Shown: positions 28,276 to 36,272, numbered from the stretch's first letter. The stretch is DNA of 64,000 bases from Simonsiella sp051414845 (GCA_051414845.1 CP183313.1:1674001-1738000); one strand, 5' to 3'. Made by a program: numbers and translations. The notes: generated by a model not told the origin, from the letters alone.

Positions 28276-28370
28276 TAACCCCTTTCTAATCAGGGATTTT
28301 ACTTATGCGAATAGTTGAGTAATTTGCTATGATGATTTGGCAATTTTGCAAACCCTATTAGGAAATCAAC

Positions 28371-28520
28371 ATGAGCCAACTTGAAAACGACAAAGTTCAA
28401 TCAAACGAACAAAATGCTATCGAGCAACCTGCACAAGATATTGAATTGCCCGTATTAAACTCTGAAAAAAGTGAAGATAAACCCACCGAAAGCGGCTGTT
28501 GCGGCGCATGCGGTGGTTGA
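28371..28520 (+). CDS. Small acidic protein with CCGACGG tail
   Basis: A 49-residue open frame with ATG at 28371 and a good AGGAAATCAAC site. The body is acidic and Gln/Asn-rich (MSQLENDKVQSNEQNAIEQP...), and the protein ends ESGCCGACGG, putting three cysteines in the last seven residues. It has its own terminator. I do not recognise a family. The Cys cluster suggests metal binding. It lies directly upstream of a periplasmic DUF4198 protein but is separated from it by the terminator. Confidence 0.65.
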   Translation: MSQLENDKVQSNEQNAIEQPAQDIELPVLNSEKSEDKPTESGCCGACGG

Positions 28521-28530
28521 TTGTTTTACC

Positions 28531-28566
28531 AAAAGGCTGCCTGAAAGTTTCAGGCAGCCTTTTCTT
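28531..28566 (+). terminator. DUS-pair terminator after the small Cys-tail gene
   Basis: AAAAGGCTGCCTGAAA, G, TTTCAGGCAGCCTTTTCTTT: a perfect stem followed by a T-rich run. Confidence 0.85.
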
Positions 28567-28644
28567 TACAATATCACGGTTATAGTATAACATTTGCGAA
28601 CGTAAGTTAATCTTCTGTAAAACACAAGCTAAGGACGAAATACC

Positions 28645-29445
28645 ATGAAAAAAATCATGTTAGCAACCGTATTAATCGGCGTAATGGCTTCTGCTTCGGC
28701 GCACCGCGTTTGGGTTTTCGCTGACCATACGCATGGCGGCGAGATTTTAAAAGCAGAATTGGGCTATGGCGAATTTCCCGAGTTTGAGCCGATTGCAAAA
28801 GAGCGTTTGGATATTTTTAAACCTTTGCAACTGATTACCGACAAAGGCAAAGAAAATTTGCTGCAAAAAGGCATATACAACTACCAATATCAAAGCGCGA
28901 AACCTGTTGCGGAAGGTAGCTTTTTGGTGGTGGGCGAATATCAACCCACGTTTTGGTCGAAAAACGCCAATGGCTGGAAACGCCAAAGTATGAAAGAAAT
29001 GCCCGACGCCACTTACTGCGAGCAAACGCGCATGTTTGGTAAACACATTGCCAATGTCGGTCACGAAAGCGCGGGCAAGGATGTGATTACCAAGCAAGTA
29101 GGGCATATGTTGGAAATCGTGCCGTTGGATAATCCCGCCAATGTGCATGTAGGCGAGCGATTTAAAGTGAAAGTATTGTTTAAAGGTGAGCCTTTGCCCA
29201 ATGCGGTGCTTACGGCAACATTCGATGGTTTTGATAATAGCGACCGCAGCAAATCGCATAAAGTGGAAGCACAGGCATTTTCCGATGTAACAGGCGATGA
29301 TGGTACGGTGGATATTATTCCGTTACGCCAAGGTTTTTGGAAAGCCAATGTGGAACACAAAGTTGATTTTCCCGACCCAAAAATCTGTCAAAAGTTGGCT
29401 AATTATGCCACTTTGACATTTCAAATTGGGCATGTTCATCATTGA
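28645..29445 (+). CDS. Periplasmic DUF4198 protein (NikM-like)
   Basis: A 266-residue exported protein with an N-terminal signal (MKKIMLATVLIGVMASASA, cleavage likely after SASA). The mature chain opens HRVWVFADHTHGGE and ends GHVHH, so His residues sit at both ends, as in metal-uptake accessory proteins. The C-terminal half resembles an Ig-like DUF4198 domain (NVHVGERFKVKVLFKGEPLPNAVLTATFDGF). DUF4198 proteins are often linked to nickel or cobalt transport, but no transporter is adjacent, so the metal is a guess. ATG follows AAGGACGAA. Confidence 0.8.
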   Translation: MKKIMLATVLIGVMASASAHRVWVFADHTHGGEILKAELGYGEFPEFEPIAKERLDIFKPLQLITDKGKENLLQKGIYNYQYQSAKPVAEGSFLVVGEYQPTFWSKNANGWKRQSMKEMPDATYCEQTRMFGKHIANVGHESAGKDVITKQVGHMLEIVPLDNPANVHVGERFKVKVLFKGEPLPNAVLTATFDGFDNSDRSKSHKVEAQAFSDVTGDDGTVDIIPLRQGFWKANVEHKVDFPDPKICQKLANYATLTFQIGHVHH

Positions 29446-29453
29446 TAAGTAAC

Positions 29454-29488
29454 AAAGGCTGCCTGAAAGTTTTCAGGCAGCCTTTTTA
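29454..29488. terminator. Shared DUS-pair terminator for DUF4198 gene and pncB
   Basis: AAAGGCTGCCTGAAA, GT, TTTCAGGCAGCCTTTTTA lies between convergent genes. It has T runs on both strands, so it can serve both. Confidence 0.8.
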
Positions 29489-29496
29489 TTATGAAA

Positions 29497-30699
29497 TTAT
29501 TGTGGTTCAGGAATGTCAAACACTTGGCGTAAATACGCTAAAAATGTATCGTTATCCGTCATCGTTTTACCTGGGGTATCGGAAATTTTGGCGACCGATT
29601 GACCATTGCATTCCACCAATTTCAACACGATATTCAAAGTCGTATGTCCCATATCGTTGGTTAAATTCGTACCAATACCGAAGCTGGTTTGGAAGCGATT
29701 TTTAAAATATTGGTGCAAATCCCATGCCTTTTCTAAATTTAAGCCATCGCTGAAATTGAGCATTTTGGTGCGGCTGTCAATTTTCAATTTCTTGTAATGC
29801 GCGTGCGCTTTGTCGCCCCAAAAATACGGGTCGCCGCTGTCGTGCCGCAAACCGTCAAACAGTTTTGCAAAATACAAGTCAAAATCGCGCAAAAACGCAT
29901 CCATGCCCACCACATCGGTCAATGCAATCCCTAAATCGCCGCGGTATTCGCGCACCCAACTTTCCAATGCTGCTTTTTGAAAATCACGCAAACGGACATT
30001 AAGTGCTTGAAAAGCTTGTAAAAACTCATGTGCCATTGTGCCAATTGGTACCAGATTGTGCTTTTTGGCTAAATACACATTGCTGGTGCCACGAAATACA
30101 GTGGGGGCGGCGGTGGCAATGCTGCGCACGACGTGTTCTTGCCATGCCAAATTATAACGGCGGCGCGTACCAAAATCAGAGACCAAGAAGGGAGGATCTT
30201 CAGGATTTTGTTGCTGTGCATATTGTTGAATCAATTGAACTTTTGTATCTAAACGACGTTGTCCTTCTGCCAAGACTTCTGGTGTTTCCAAACGGCGGAA
30301 ATAAAGTTCATTGACCATCGCCAAAATATAAATCTCAAAAAACATCGCCTGAATCATCGGGCCTTCAATACGAATGCTTAAACGATTTTGCTCGTCGGCA
30401 AATACGTGCACAAAACGACGCTTCAGTTGAAAAAGTTCCAAATAATCAACGAAGTCACTTTTGATAAACCGCAAACGACGCAAATAATCCAATTCATCAG
30501 GTTGAAATTGCAATTCACATAAAGCGTCAATTTCACGTTCTAATTCGTCTTTGATTTCGGCGAGCGAATACACGGTTTGGTCATTATTGCGGCAACGAAA
30601 TTCATACACGCCATGCGCTTGCGGAAATTGGTGCAGTACGACTTGCAACATGGTGAATTTATACAAATCGGTATCTAATAAAGATTGAATGATTGGCAT
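29497..30699 (-). CDS. pncB: Nicotinate phosphoribosyltransferase
   Basis: A 400-residue enzyme of the NAD salvage route that makes nicotinate mononucleotide from nicotinate and PRPP with ATP hydrolysis. GTMAHEFLQAFQAL contains the His that is phosphorylated during the cycle. LLDTDLYKFTMLQVVLHQFP at the N-terminus and DSGDPYFWGDKA in the PRPP region are diagnostic. nadE at 43298 later completes the same pathway. Confidence 0.94.
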   Translation of the reverse strand: MPIIQSLLDTDLYKFTMLQVVLHQFPQAHGVYEFRCRNNDQTVYSLAEIKDELEREIDALCELQFQPDELDYLRRLRFIKSDFVDYLELFQLKRRFVHVFADEQNRLSIRIEGPMIQAMFFEIYILAMVNELYFRRLETPEVLAEGQRRLDTKVQLIQQYAQQQNPEDPPFLVSDFGTRRRYNLAWQEHVVRSIATAAPTVFRGTSNVYLAKKHNLVPIGTMAHEFLQAFQALNVRLRDFQKAALESWVREYRGDLGIALTDVVGMDAFLRDFDLYFAKLFDGLRHDSGDPYFWGDKAHAHYKKLKIDSRTKMLNFSDGLNLEKAWDLHQYFKNRFQTSFGIGTNLTNDMGHTTLNIVLKLVECNGQSVAKISDTPGKTMTDNDTFLAYLRQVFDIPEPQ

Positions 30700-30821
30700 G
30701 GCGTGCTTTCGTTGATTTGAAAAGCGGCATTAAAACATGATTTTGTGTAAGTGTGTGAATTTATTGATTACATTGAATTACAGGTTTTTATTTTATTGCA
30801 ATAAGGCAGCCTGAAATGTTG

Positions 30822-30872
30822 AAATCTTTGCAAAACTCTTTTAGGCAGCCTGAAAAAATTTTGCAAAGGTTT
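30822..30872. repeat. Short 'empty' repeat with TTTGCAAA-type ends
   Basis: AAATCTTTGCAAAA and TTTTGCAAAGGTTTC face each other across about 23 bases containing only a DUS. The same ends bracket larger cargo at 35221-35414, 42277-42446 and 60234-60437, so this looks like the minimal form of that element. Confidence 0.6.
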
Positions 30873-30898
30873 CGTCTAAAATTGTTTTATCAACCATC

Positions 30899-31064
30899 TT
30901 AGGGGCTAATGACAATTTGGGCGCGATGTTGGTTTTGCAGATAAATTAGTTCAATTCAAGGCGAAAATGCGAGCCAATGCCGTCCATTGGCGAGTATTTT
31001 CAACGCAGAATTGGACGAATTTAGCGCAAAATCCAACCGCGAACGAATTGTCATTAGCCCCTAA
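30899..31064. mobile_element. 166-bp MITE-like element with perfect 19-bp terminal repeats
   Basis: TTAGGGGCTAATGACAATT (30899-30917) and its exact reverse complement (31046-31064) bound 128 bases with no long reading frame. Imperfect pairing continues inward through GGGCGCGATGTTGG / CCAACCGCGAAC. The interior has AAGGCGAAAATGCGAGCCAATGCC and its own weak palindromes. Size, ends and lack of coding capacity resemble the neisserial Correia elements, but the terminal sequence differs. The rest of 30700-31186 holds DUS and the short repeat just before. Confidence 0.75.
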
Positions 31065-31080
31065 TGAAGAAGTCAGACTC

Positions 31081-31127
31081 AAAAAAAGCTGCCTGAAAAC
31101 GTCATTTAAGTTTCCAGGCAGCTTTTG
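31081..31127 (-). terminator. guaA terminator built on DUS arms
   Basis: On the minus strand an AAAAGCTGCCTGGAAAC arm pairs with TTTTCAGGCAGCTTTTTTT, ending in seven T. A further DUS palindrome sits between it and the guaA stop. Confidence 0.7.
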
Positions 31128-31186
31128 ATATTTAATTTACCTTTTCAGGCAGCCTGAAAATATATGGGCTGCCTGAAAGCGAAAAC

Positions 31187-32755
31187 TCACTCCCACTCAA
31201 TGGTAGCAGGCGGCTTGCCGCTCACATCATAAACCACACGGTTAATGCCGCGCACTTCGTTGATGATGCGATTGGACACCTTACCCAAGAGCGAATACGG
31301 CAATTGAGCCCAATGCGCTGTCATAAAATCACTGGTAACCACCGCGCGCAATGCCACTACATAATCATAAGTGCGACCGTCGCCCATCACGCCCACCGAT
31401 TTCACAGGTAAGAATACCGAAAACGCTTGGCTAGTCAAATCGTACCAAGATTTGCCGCTTTCCGCGTCAATCGTATTGCGCAATTCTTCAATGAAAATAT
31501 CGTCCGCACGGCGCAACAAATCCGCATATTCGCAGTTCACTTCGCCCAAAATACGCACGCCCAAACCTGGACCGGGGAACGGATGGCGATACACCATTTC
31601 ACGCGGCAAACCCAACGCCACGCCCAATTCGCGCACTTCGTCTTTGAACAAATCGCGCAACGGCTCGAGCAATTTCAATTTCATGTTTTCAGGCAGCCCG
31701 CCGACATTGTGGTGCGATTTAATCGCGTGGGCTTTTTTCGTTTTCGCACCTGCCGATTCAATCACGTCAGGATAAATTGTGCCTTGCGCCAACCATTTGG
31801 CATTGGTCAATTTTTTCTCTTCTGTGTCAAATACTTCAATAAATTCTGCGCCGATGATTTTGCGTTTGCGTTCGGGGTCGGTTACGCCAGCCAGTTTCGC
31901 CATAAATTGTTCGCTCGCGTCCACATGAATGACTTTCACACCCAAGTTTCGCGCAAACATATCCATCACATTTTTGCCTTCGTTCAGGCGCAGCAAACCA
32001 TGGTCCACAAACACGCACGTCAATTGGTCGCCAATCGCGCGATGAATCAACGCCGCTGCCACGCTAGAATCCACGCCACCCGACAAGCCCAAAATCACTT
32101 CATCGCTGCCGACTTGTTCGCGGATTTTCGCCACCGCTTCGTCAATATAATTCGGCATCGTCCAAGACGGTTTCGCGCCGCAAATGTCCAACACGAAACG
32201 GTTAATCAACGCACGTCCTTGTTTGGTATGGGTAACTTCGGGGTGGAATTGAATGCCGTAAAATTGCTTTTCCGCGTGTTCCATCATGGCAATAGGGCAA
32301 GATGGCGTGTCGCCAATCACAACAAAGCCTTCAGGCAGCCTGCAAACTTTATCGCCATGGCTCATCCATACATCTAAGGTATTAGGTTGATTATCAAAAA
32401 TGCCGCGCGTGAATTCGCAATCAATCGTTTTCACTTGCGCATAACCAAATTCGCGCTGGTCGCCTGCCGCCACTTCACCGCCCAAATGGTGCGCCATAAA
32501 TTGCATACCGTAGCAAATCCCAAGAACTGGCACGCCCAAATCAAACAAACCCGTATCGGCTTGATAATCGGATTCATAAACCGAATTGGGCCCGCCCGAT
32601 AAAATAATGCCTTTTGGATTGAACGCTTTAATCTCGTCCAATGGCATATCAAACGAATGCAATTCGCAGTAAACATGGGCTTCGCGCACACGTCGGGCGA
32701 TGAGTTGGGTAACTTGTGAACCGAAGTCCAGAATGAGGATTTTGTCTTGAGTCAT
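31187..32755 (-). CDS. guaA: GMP synthase (glutamine-hydrolysing)
   Basis: A 522-residue enzyme converting XMP to GMP with glutamine and ATP. The class I amidotransferase domain has the nucleophile in GICYGMQFMAHHLGG and the His/Glu of FHPEVTHTKQG. The ATP pyrophosphatase loop is GLSGGVDSSVAA. The dimerisation domain includes HPFPGPGLGVRILGEV and ends KPPATIEWE, all canonical. The ATG at 32755 is preferred over GTG at 32764: AGTGA lies at the right distance and MTQDKILILDFGSQ is the usual start. Confidence 0.95.
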   Translation of the reverse strand: MTQDKILILDFGSQVTQLIARRVREAHVYCELHSFDMPLDEIKAFNPKGIILSGGPNSVYESDYQADTGLFDLGVPVLGICYGMQFMAHHLGGEVAAGDQREFGYAQVKTIDCEFTRGIFDNQPNTLDVWMSHGDKVCRLPEGFVVIGDTPSCPIAMMEHAEKQFYGIQFHPEVTHTKQGRALINRFVLDICGAKPSWTMPNYIDEAVAKIREQVGSDEVILGLSGGVDSSVAAALIHRAIGDQLTCVFVDHGLLRLNEGKNVMDMFARNLGVKVIHVDASEQFMAKLAGVTDPERKRKIIGAEFIEVFDTEEKKLTNAKWLAQGTIYPDVIESAGAKTKKAHAIKSHHNVGGLPENMKLKLLEPLRDLFKDEVRELGVALGLPREMVYRHPFPGPGLGVRILGEVNCEYADLLRRADDIFIEELRNTIDAESGKSWYDLTSQAFSVFLPVKSVGVMGDGRTYDYVVALRAVVTSDFMTAHWAQLPYSLLGKVSNRIINEVRGINRVVYDVSGKPPATIEWE

Positions 32756-32764
32756 GATGTTCAC

Positions 32765-33033
32765 TTGGCTTAGCTAAAAATTAGAGTGTTACCAAAAAAG
32801 CAACACTAACGAAATTTTAAAAAGAGTGAATTCTAACATACTTTATGTTATTGTATCTGCCTCAATTGCAAATGAAAATAACAGATATTCTTTATAAAAA
32901 AGAATTTAATTTATTTATTTTTCAACAATTTGATTCAAAATAACTGGGTAAATTGTATAAATTATTTTGTAAAGCCTCTGCATTAGTTCCCCTCCCTCTC
33001 ATCCTCATCGCACAATCCATACTTGTGCAAACT
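32765..33033. other. AT-rich divergent region between guaA and the roadblock gene
   Basis: No gene was seen. The stretch is very AT-rich up to about 32985, with a short CCCCTCCCTCTCATCC tract near 32990. It must contain the guaA promoter on the minus strand, which I could not define. There is no DUS in it. Confidence 0.5.
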
Positions 33034-33062
33034 TTGACTAATGCAAATTGCGGTCTTATAAT
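33034..33062 (+). promoter_or_regulatory. Strong sigma70-type promoter for the roadblock gene
   Basis: TTGACT (33034-33039), a 17-base spacer, and TATAAT (33057-33062): one mismatch to the consensus and the ideal spacing. Transcription would start near 33070 and give a leader of about 150 bases before the ATG at 33221. Confidence 0.75.
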
Positions 33063-33069
33063 TCGCCTC

Positions 33070-33220
33070 AGTTTCTAGGCAGCAAAACAAGCCGGTGAGC
33101 AAATAGCTGGCAAGTGGGAACCTGGTAACCGTTTTGTAAGACACTACGTCTTACTGGTAATGTTTACGAGTCACAGGTTTTGACTCAATAGTATATTTGT
33201 TTAATTTTAGGAGCCTTAAG
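33070..33220 (+). promoter_or_regulatory. Structured 5' leader of the roadblock gene
   Basis: The predicted leader shows several possible stems: CAAAAC/GTTTTG enclosing a GC-rich core with GGTGAGCAAATAGCTGGC and GGGAACCTGGTAACC; then GTAAGAC-ACTAC-GTCTTAC (seven pairs, five-base loop); then GAGTCA...TGACTC. AGGAG at 33209 is the ribosome-binding site. The leader does not match any riboswitch class I can recognise. It may regulate translation or simply stabilise an abundant mRNA. Confidence 0.45.
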
Positions 33221-33577
33221 ATGAATTACGATAAAACCGTATCTGAAATGTTGAATGTTGATGGTGCTTTAGCTGCTGCCGTTGTAGACTACTCTAGTGG
33301 TATGTTGTTGGCTGGTGGTGGTTCTGCTGCTATTGATTTGGAAATCGCTGCTGCAGGTAACACTGAAGTAATGCGTGCAAAAATGAAAACCATGGGTATG
33401 TTGGGCTTGAAAGACAACATTGAAGACATCTTGATTACTTTGGGCAAACAATACCACTTGTTGCGCCCATTGGCTAAACACGACGGTCTGTTCTTGTACT
33501 CTGTATTGGATCGTTCTAAATCAAACTTGGCTTTGGCTCGTCGCTCTTTGGTTGATGCAGAAAACAACCTAAACTAA
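33221..33577 (+). CDS. Roadblock/LC7 domain protein, highly expressed type
   Basis: A 118-residue cytoplasmic protein predicted to have the roadblock/LC7 (longin-like) fold: AAVVDYSSGMLLAGGG forms the first strand pair, EVMRAKMKTMGMLG a helix, DILITLGKQYHLLRPL and GLFLYSVLDRSKSNLALAR the later strands and helix. MglB-like members of this superfamily regulate small GTPases; none is encoded nearby. Codons are strongly biased to GCT, GGT and TTG, unlike its neighbours, and the promoter is near-consensus, both signs of high expression. The start is the ATG at 33221 after AGGAG. It is monocistronic with a terminator. Confidence 0.75.
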   Translation: MNYDKTVSEMLNVDGALAAAVVDYSSGMLLAGGGSAAIDLEIAAAGNTEVMRAKMKTMGMLGLKDNIEDILITLGKQYHLLRPLAKHDGLFLYSVLDRSKSNLALARRSLVDAENNLN

Positions 33578-33590
33578 GATTTCAGTAAAT

Positions 33591-33620
33591 AAAGCGGACA
33601 GTAAACACTGTCCGCTTTTA
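33591..33620 (+). terminator. Terminator of the roadblock gene
   Basis: AAAGCGGACAGT, AAAC, ACTGTCCGCTTTTATT: a perfect 12-bp stem followed by T-rich sequence. It is not built from DUS, unlike most terminators in the window. Confidence 0.9.
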
Positions 33621-33797
33621 TTATTTTTAAAATTTAATTTATAACACAATAAAAGAGCATAACCTAAGTTCATCTGCTAAAATATCTCATTACCTAATTC
33701 TTTAGGCTCCCTGAAAAGTAATAGCTTATCTATTTACTCATTTTCAGGCTGTCTATCACTCATAATTAAATATAAAAAAAATAACGGAAAAGTCATC

Positions 33798-35162
33798 ATG
33801 TCAAACACATTCAGCGAACTAGGACTCGGGCGCGAAATCACAGATGCCCTTGCGCAACAAGGCTACGAAAAGCCCACCCCTATTCAGGCAGCCGCCATTC
33901 CCAAAGCCCTAGCGGGACACGACTTGCTTGCCGCTGCACAAACGGGCACAGGTAAAACTGCCGCTTTCATGCTCCCCAGTTTAGAACGCTTAAAACGTTA
34001 CGCTAATCCCAGTACTTCGCCAGCCATGCATCCCGTGCGTATGCTGGTATTAACACCCACACGCGAACTTGCCGATCAAATTGACCAAAACACACAAAAC
34101 TACATTAAAAACCTACCTTTACGCCACACCGTCTTATTTGGTGGCGTCAATATGGACAAACAAACCGCCGATTTGCGCGTAGGTTGCGAAATCGTCGTTG
34201 CCACCGTTGGGCGACTGCTTGACCATGTGAAACAAAAAAACATCAATTTGAGCAAAGTAGAAATCGTCGTTTTAGACGAAGCCGACCGTATGTTTGACAT
34301 GGGTTTTATTGATGACATCCGCACCATCATGCGTATGCTGCCTAAGCCGCGCCAAACTTTGCTGTTTTCCGCTACCTTTGCCCCCGCGATTCGCAAACTG
34401 GCGCAAGACTTTATGCAGCAGCCTGAAATTGTAGAAGTTGCCGCACAAAACACCACCAATGCCAATGTAGAACAACACGTTATCGCCGTGGATACTCACC
34501 GCAAGCGCGAATTGTTGGAACGCTTAATCGTTGATTTGAATATGAATCAAGTCATCGTATTTTGCAAAACCAAACAATCTGCTGACCAAGTTTCGCGCGA
34601 TTTAGCCCGTCGCGGCTTATCTGTCAACGCCATTCACGGCGACAAATCGCAGCAAACACGCCTAGAAACCTTGGCGCAATTCAAAGAAGGCAGCCTGCGC
34701 GTACTGGTTGCCACCGACGTAGCCGCGCGCGGTTTAGACATCGCCGAATTACCGTTTGTCATCAACTACGAAATGCCCACTCAAGCCGAAGATTACGTCC
34801 ACCGTATCGGACGCACAGGGCGCGCGGGCGCAGACGGGGTTGCCATTTCCATGATGGACGAATACGAAGAAAAAATGTACGAAGTCATCAAAAAACTAAC
34901 AGGTAACGAGTTGCCCGTGTCGCGCATTGAAGGCTTTGAACCACGCTGGCAGATGACTGACGCTAAAAAATCAGTATCAACTACTTACAATAATAAACAG
35001 AACGATATTCCCCAACCTCAGCAACATAATACCACTCGCCATACTCAGCATAAGAAAGCCAACAACCATAATGAAGGTTTGAAACAACCTAAGGTGAGTA
35101 ACCGCCGTAGGGGTCGCGAACGCCCTACTTGTGCTTTATTGCAAGCTAATTTTGGCATATAA
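33798..35162 (+). CDS. rhlE: DEAD-box RNA helicase RhlE
   Basis: A 454-residue ATP-dependent RNA helicase. Motif Q is GYEKPTPIQ, motif I AQTGTGKTAA, Ia PTRELADQ, II VLDEADRMFDMGF, III SATF, V VATDVAARGLD and VI HRIGRTGRAG. The low-complexity Gln/His/Asn tail (residues about 385-435) precedes a basic RRRGRERP segment. It closes with ALLQANFGI. RhlE acts in ribosome assembly and RNA turnover. It sits between the two roadblock loci but on the opposite strand from the PAS cluster and has its own terminator. Confidence 0.93.
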   Translation: MSNTFSELGLGREITDALAQQGYEKPTPIQAAAIPKALAGHDLLAAAQTGTGKTAAFMLPSLERLKRYANPSTSPAMHPVRMLVLTPTRELADQIDQNTQNYIKNLPLRHTVLFGGVNMDKQTADLRVGCEIVVATVGRLLDHVKQKNINLSKVEIVVLDEADRMFDMGFIDDIRTIMRMLPKPRQTLLFSATFAPAIRKLAQDFMQQPEIVEVAAQNTTNANVEQHVIAVDTHRKRELLERLIVDLNMNQVIVFCKTKQSADQVSRDLARRGLSVNAIHGDKSQQTRLETLAQFKEGSLRVLVATDVAARGLDIAELPFVINYEMPTQAEDYVHRIGRTGRAGADGVAISMMDEYEEKMYEVIKKLTGNELPVSRIEGFEPRWQMTDAKKSVSTTYNNKQNDIPQPQQHNTTRHTQHKKANNHNEGLKQPKVSNRRRGRERPTCALLQANFGI

Positions 35163-35201
35163 AATAACGGTAATGGAAGTATATTCCATTACCGTTATTT
35201 T
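35161..35201 (+). terminator. rhlE terminator
   Basis: AAAATAACGGTAATGGAA, five bases, and the exact reverse complement ending in TTATTTTATTT: an 18-bp perfect stem overlapping the stop codon. Confidence 0.9.
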
Positions 35202-35220
35202 ATTTACATTACCTTTTTCA

Positions 35221-35414
35221 GGCTGAAACCTTTGTAAAACCTTTTCAGGCTGCCTGAAACTAGCAACTTCGTCATTTCAGCGCAGGCGAGAATCCATCGT
35301 TCATATCCACAATCCTTTGATAAAAAATAGACACTGAAAATCAAAGTTGAATTCGCGCCTGTGCGGGAATGATGGTAAATTTGAAATTCTCGGAGTTTTG
35401 CAAAGGTTTCAGGC
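35221..35414. repeat. Mosaic intergenic element with a dRS3-like pair
   Basis: The ends GGCTGAAACCTTTGTAAAAC (35221-35240) and GTTTTGCAAAGGTTTCAGGC (35395-35414) are inverted. Inside are two degraded dRS3-like sequences (35274-35293 and 35350-35369; consensus ATTCCC-N8-GGGAAT) in opposite orientation, and a spacer with CCTTTGATAAAAAATAGA that matches the spacer of the element at 42152. No coding potential was seen. Confidence 0.7.
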
Positions 35415-35474
35415 TGCCTGAAAAGGTAATGATGCAACTGACTTGACACACCAAACTATTGATTATTAAAATAT

Positions 35475-35514
35475 ATAAAAAAAGCAAGTAGATACATATT
35501 GTCTCTACTTGCTC
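35475..35514 (-). terminator. Terminator of the PAS/roadblock operon
   Basis: On the minus strand AGCAAGTAGA...TCTACTTGCT pairs over ten bases and is followed by a run of seven T. It lies 12 bases after the stop of the binding-protein-like gene. It is not built from DUS. Confidence 0.85.
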
Positions 35515-35525
35515 GTTATTAAGAT

Positions 35526-36272
35526 TTAATCTCGTAATGTTTCAATCAAATCAATCATGAATTCCGCATCTTCTTCGTCCAACTCAGTAAAACCTTGAGG
35601 AATATTTAAATCCTCTAATACCATTTTACCTGCAGGTTCATTAACCATGTGAACAAAAGCGGTTAGCAGCATAGGATGCATATCTTTATACTTTGGATTC
35701 AACAATACAACATGTGTTAAATCATTAATGTGACTTTCCATTAAAGTCTTCATATTCTTCAAAGTATTGGGACGGAAATTTTGATAAGCATGCAATAAGA
35801 AAAATGCAGCATCTGCTTCTTTTTCAATCAAACGACGCGCCGCTTCTTGATAGGTATCCACATGAATCCATTCAATATCTTCGCGACCAATTCCCGCTGA
35901 CTCGAGCAAACGCAAGCCTAATAATTGCACATCTTGGTTATCGGTTACCAAAATTTTGCAGCCTTTTTTCAACTCATCAGAGTGTGTATAAGGCGCGTCT
36001 GCATAACTTGCAATTACCATTTCATCAGGTCGGCCATTTGGGCGAGCCAATGGCAGATAGCCACGTTCACGTACTAATGCTGAAGCATCAAATGGGTTGG
36101 CATAAATTAAAGCGATATCGTCTTTCTTAATCCATTCATCTTGTTCATGATGCTCAGCAGGCATTACCAAGTGAATATCGGTATCCATCAGGCGTTGCAA
36201 TTGGGTATTAAATAAATGCCAACCTGCAAAATCCTCAGGGGGAAAATCAGGGGCAATGAGAAAATTGAGCAT
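35526..36272 (-). CDS. PhnD-like substrate-binding protein without signal peptide
   Basis: A 248-residue protein that reads as a periplasmic-binding-protein fold of the PhnD/SsuA type: LNFLIAPDFPP, DDIALIYANPFDASALVRERGY, the hinge-like KILVTDNQDVQLLGLRLLESAGI, and EKEADAAFFLLHAYQNF. It starts directly with MLNFLIAPDF and has no signal peptide or lipobox, so it should stay in the cytoplasm. No permease or ATPase is nearby. It is the last gene of a probable operon with PAS (24 bases upstream) and roadblock genes. I infer a sensory or regulatory ligand-binding role, not transport. Confidence 0.7.
   Translation of the reverse strand: MLNFLIAPDFPPEDFAGWHLFNTQLQRLMDTDIHLVMPAEHHEQDEWIKKDDIALIYANPFDASALVRERGYLPLARPNGRPDEMVIASYADAPYTHSDELKKGCKILVTDNQDVQLLGLRLLESAGIGREDIEWIHVDTYQEAARRLIEKEADAAFFLLHAYQNFRPNTLKNMKTLMESHINDLTHVVLLNPKYKDMHPMLLTAFVHMVNEPAGKMVLEDLNIPQGFTELDEEDAEFMIDLIETLRD

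Noticed and set aside
31427..32377. 316-codon frame opposite guaA
   Set aside because: Antisense to canonical GMP synthase; Phe/His/Arg-rich with no recognisable motif.
33070..33220. c-di-GMP or other known riboswitch before the roadblock gene
   Set aside because: The conserved core elements of the classes I can recall are absent; only a generic structured leader can be claimed.
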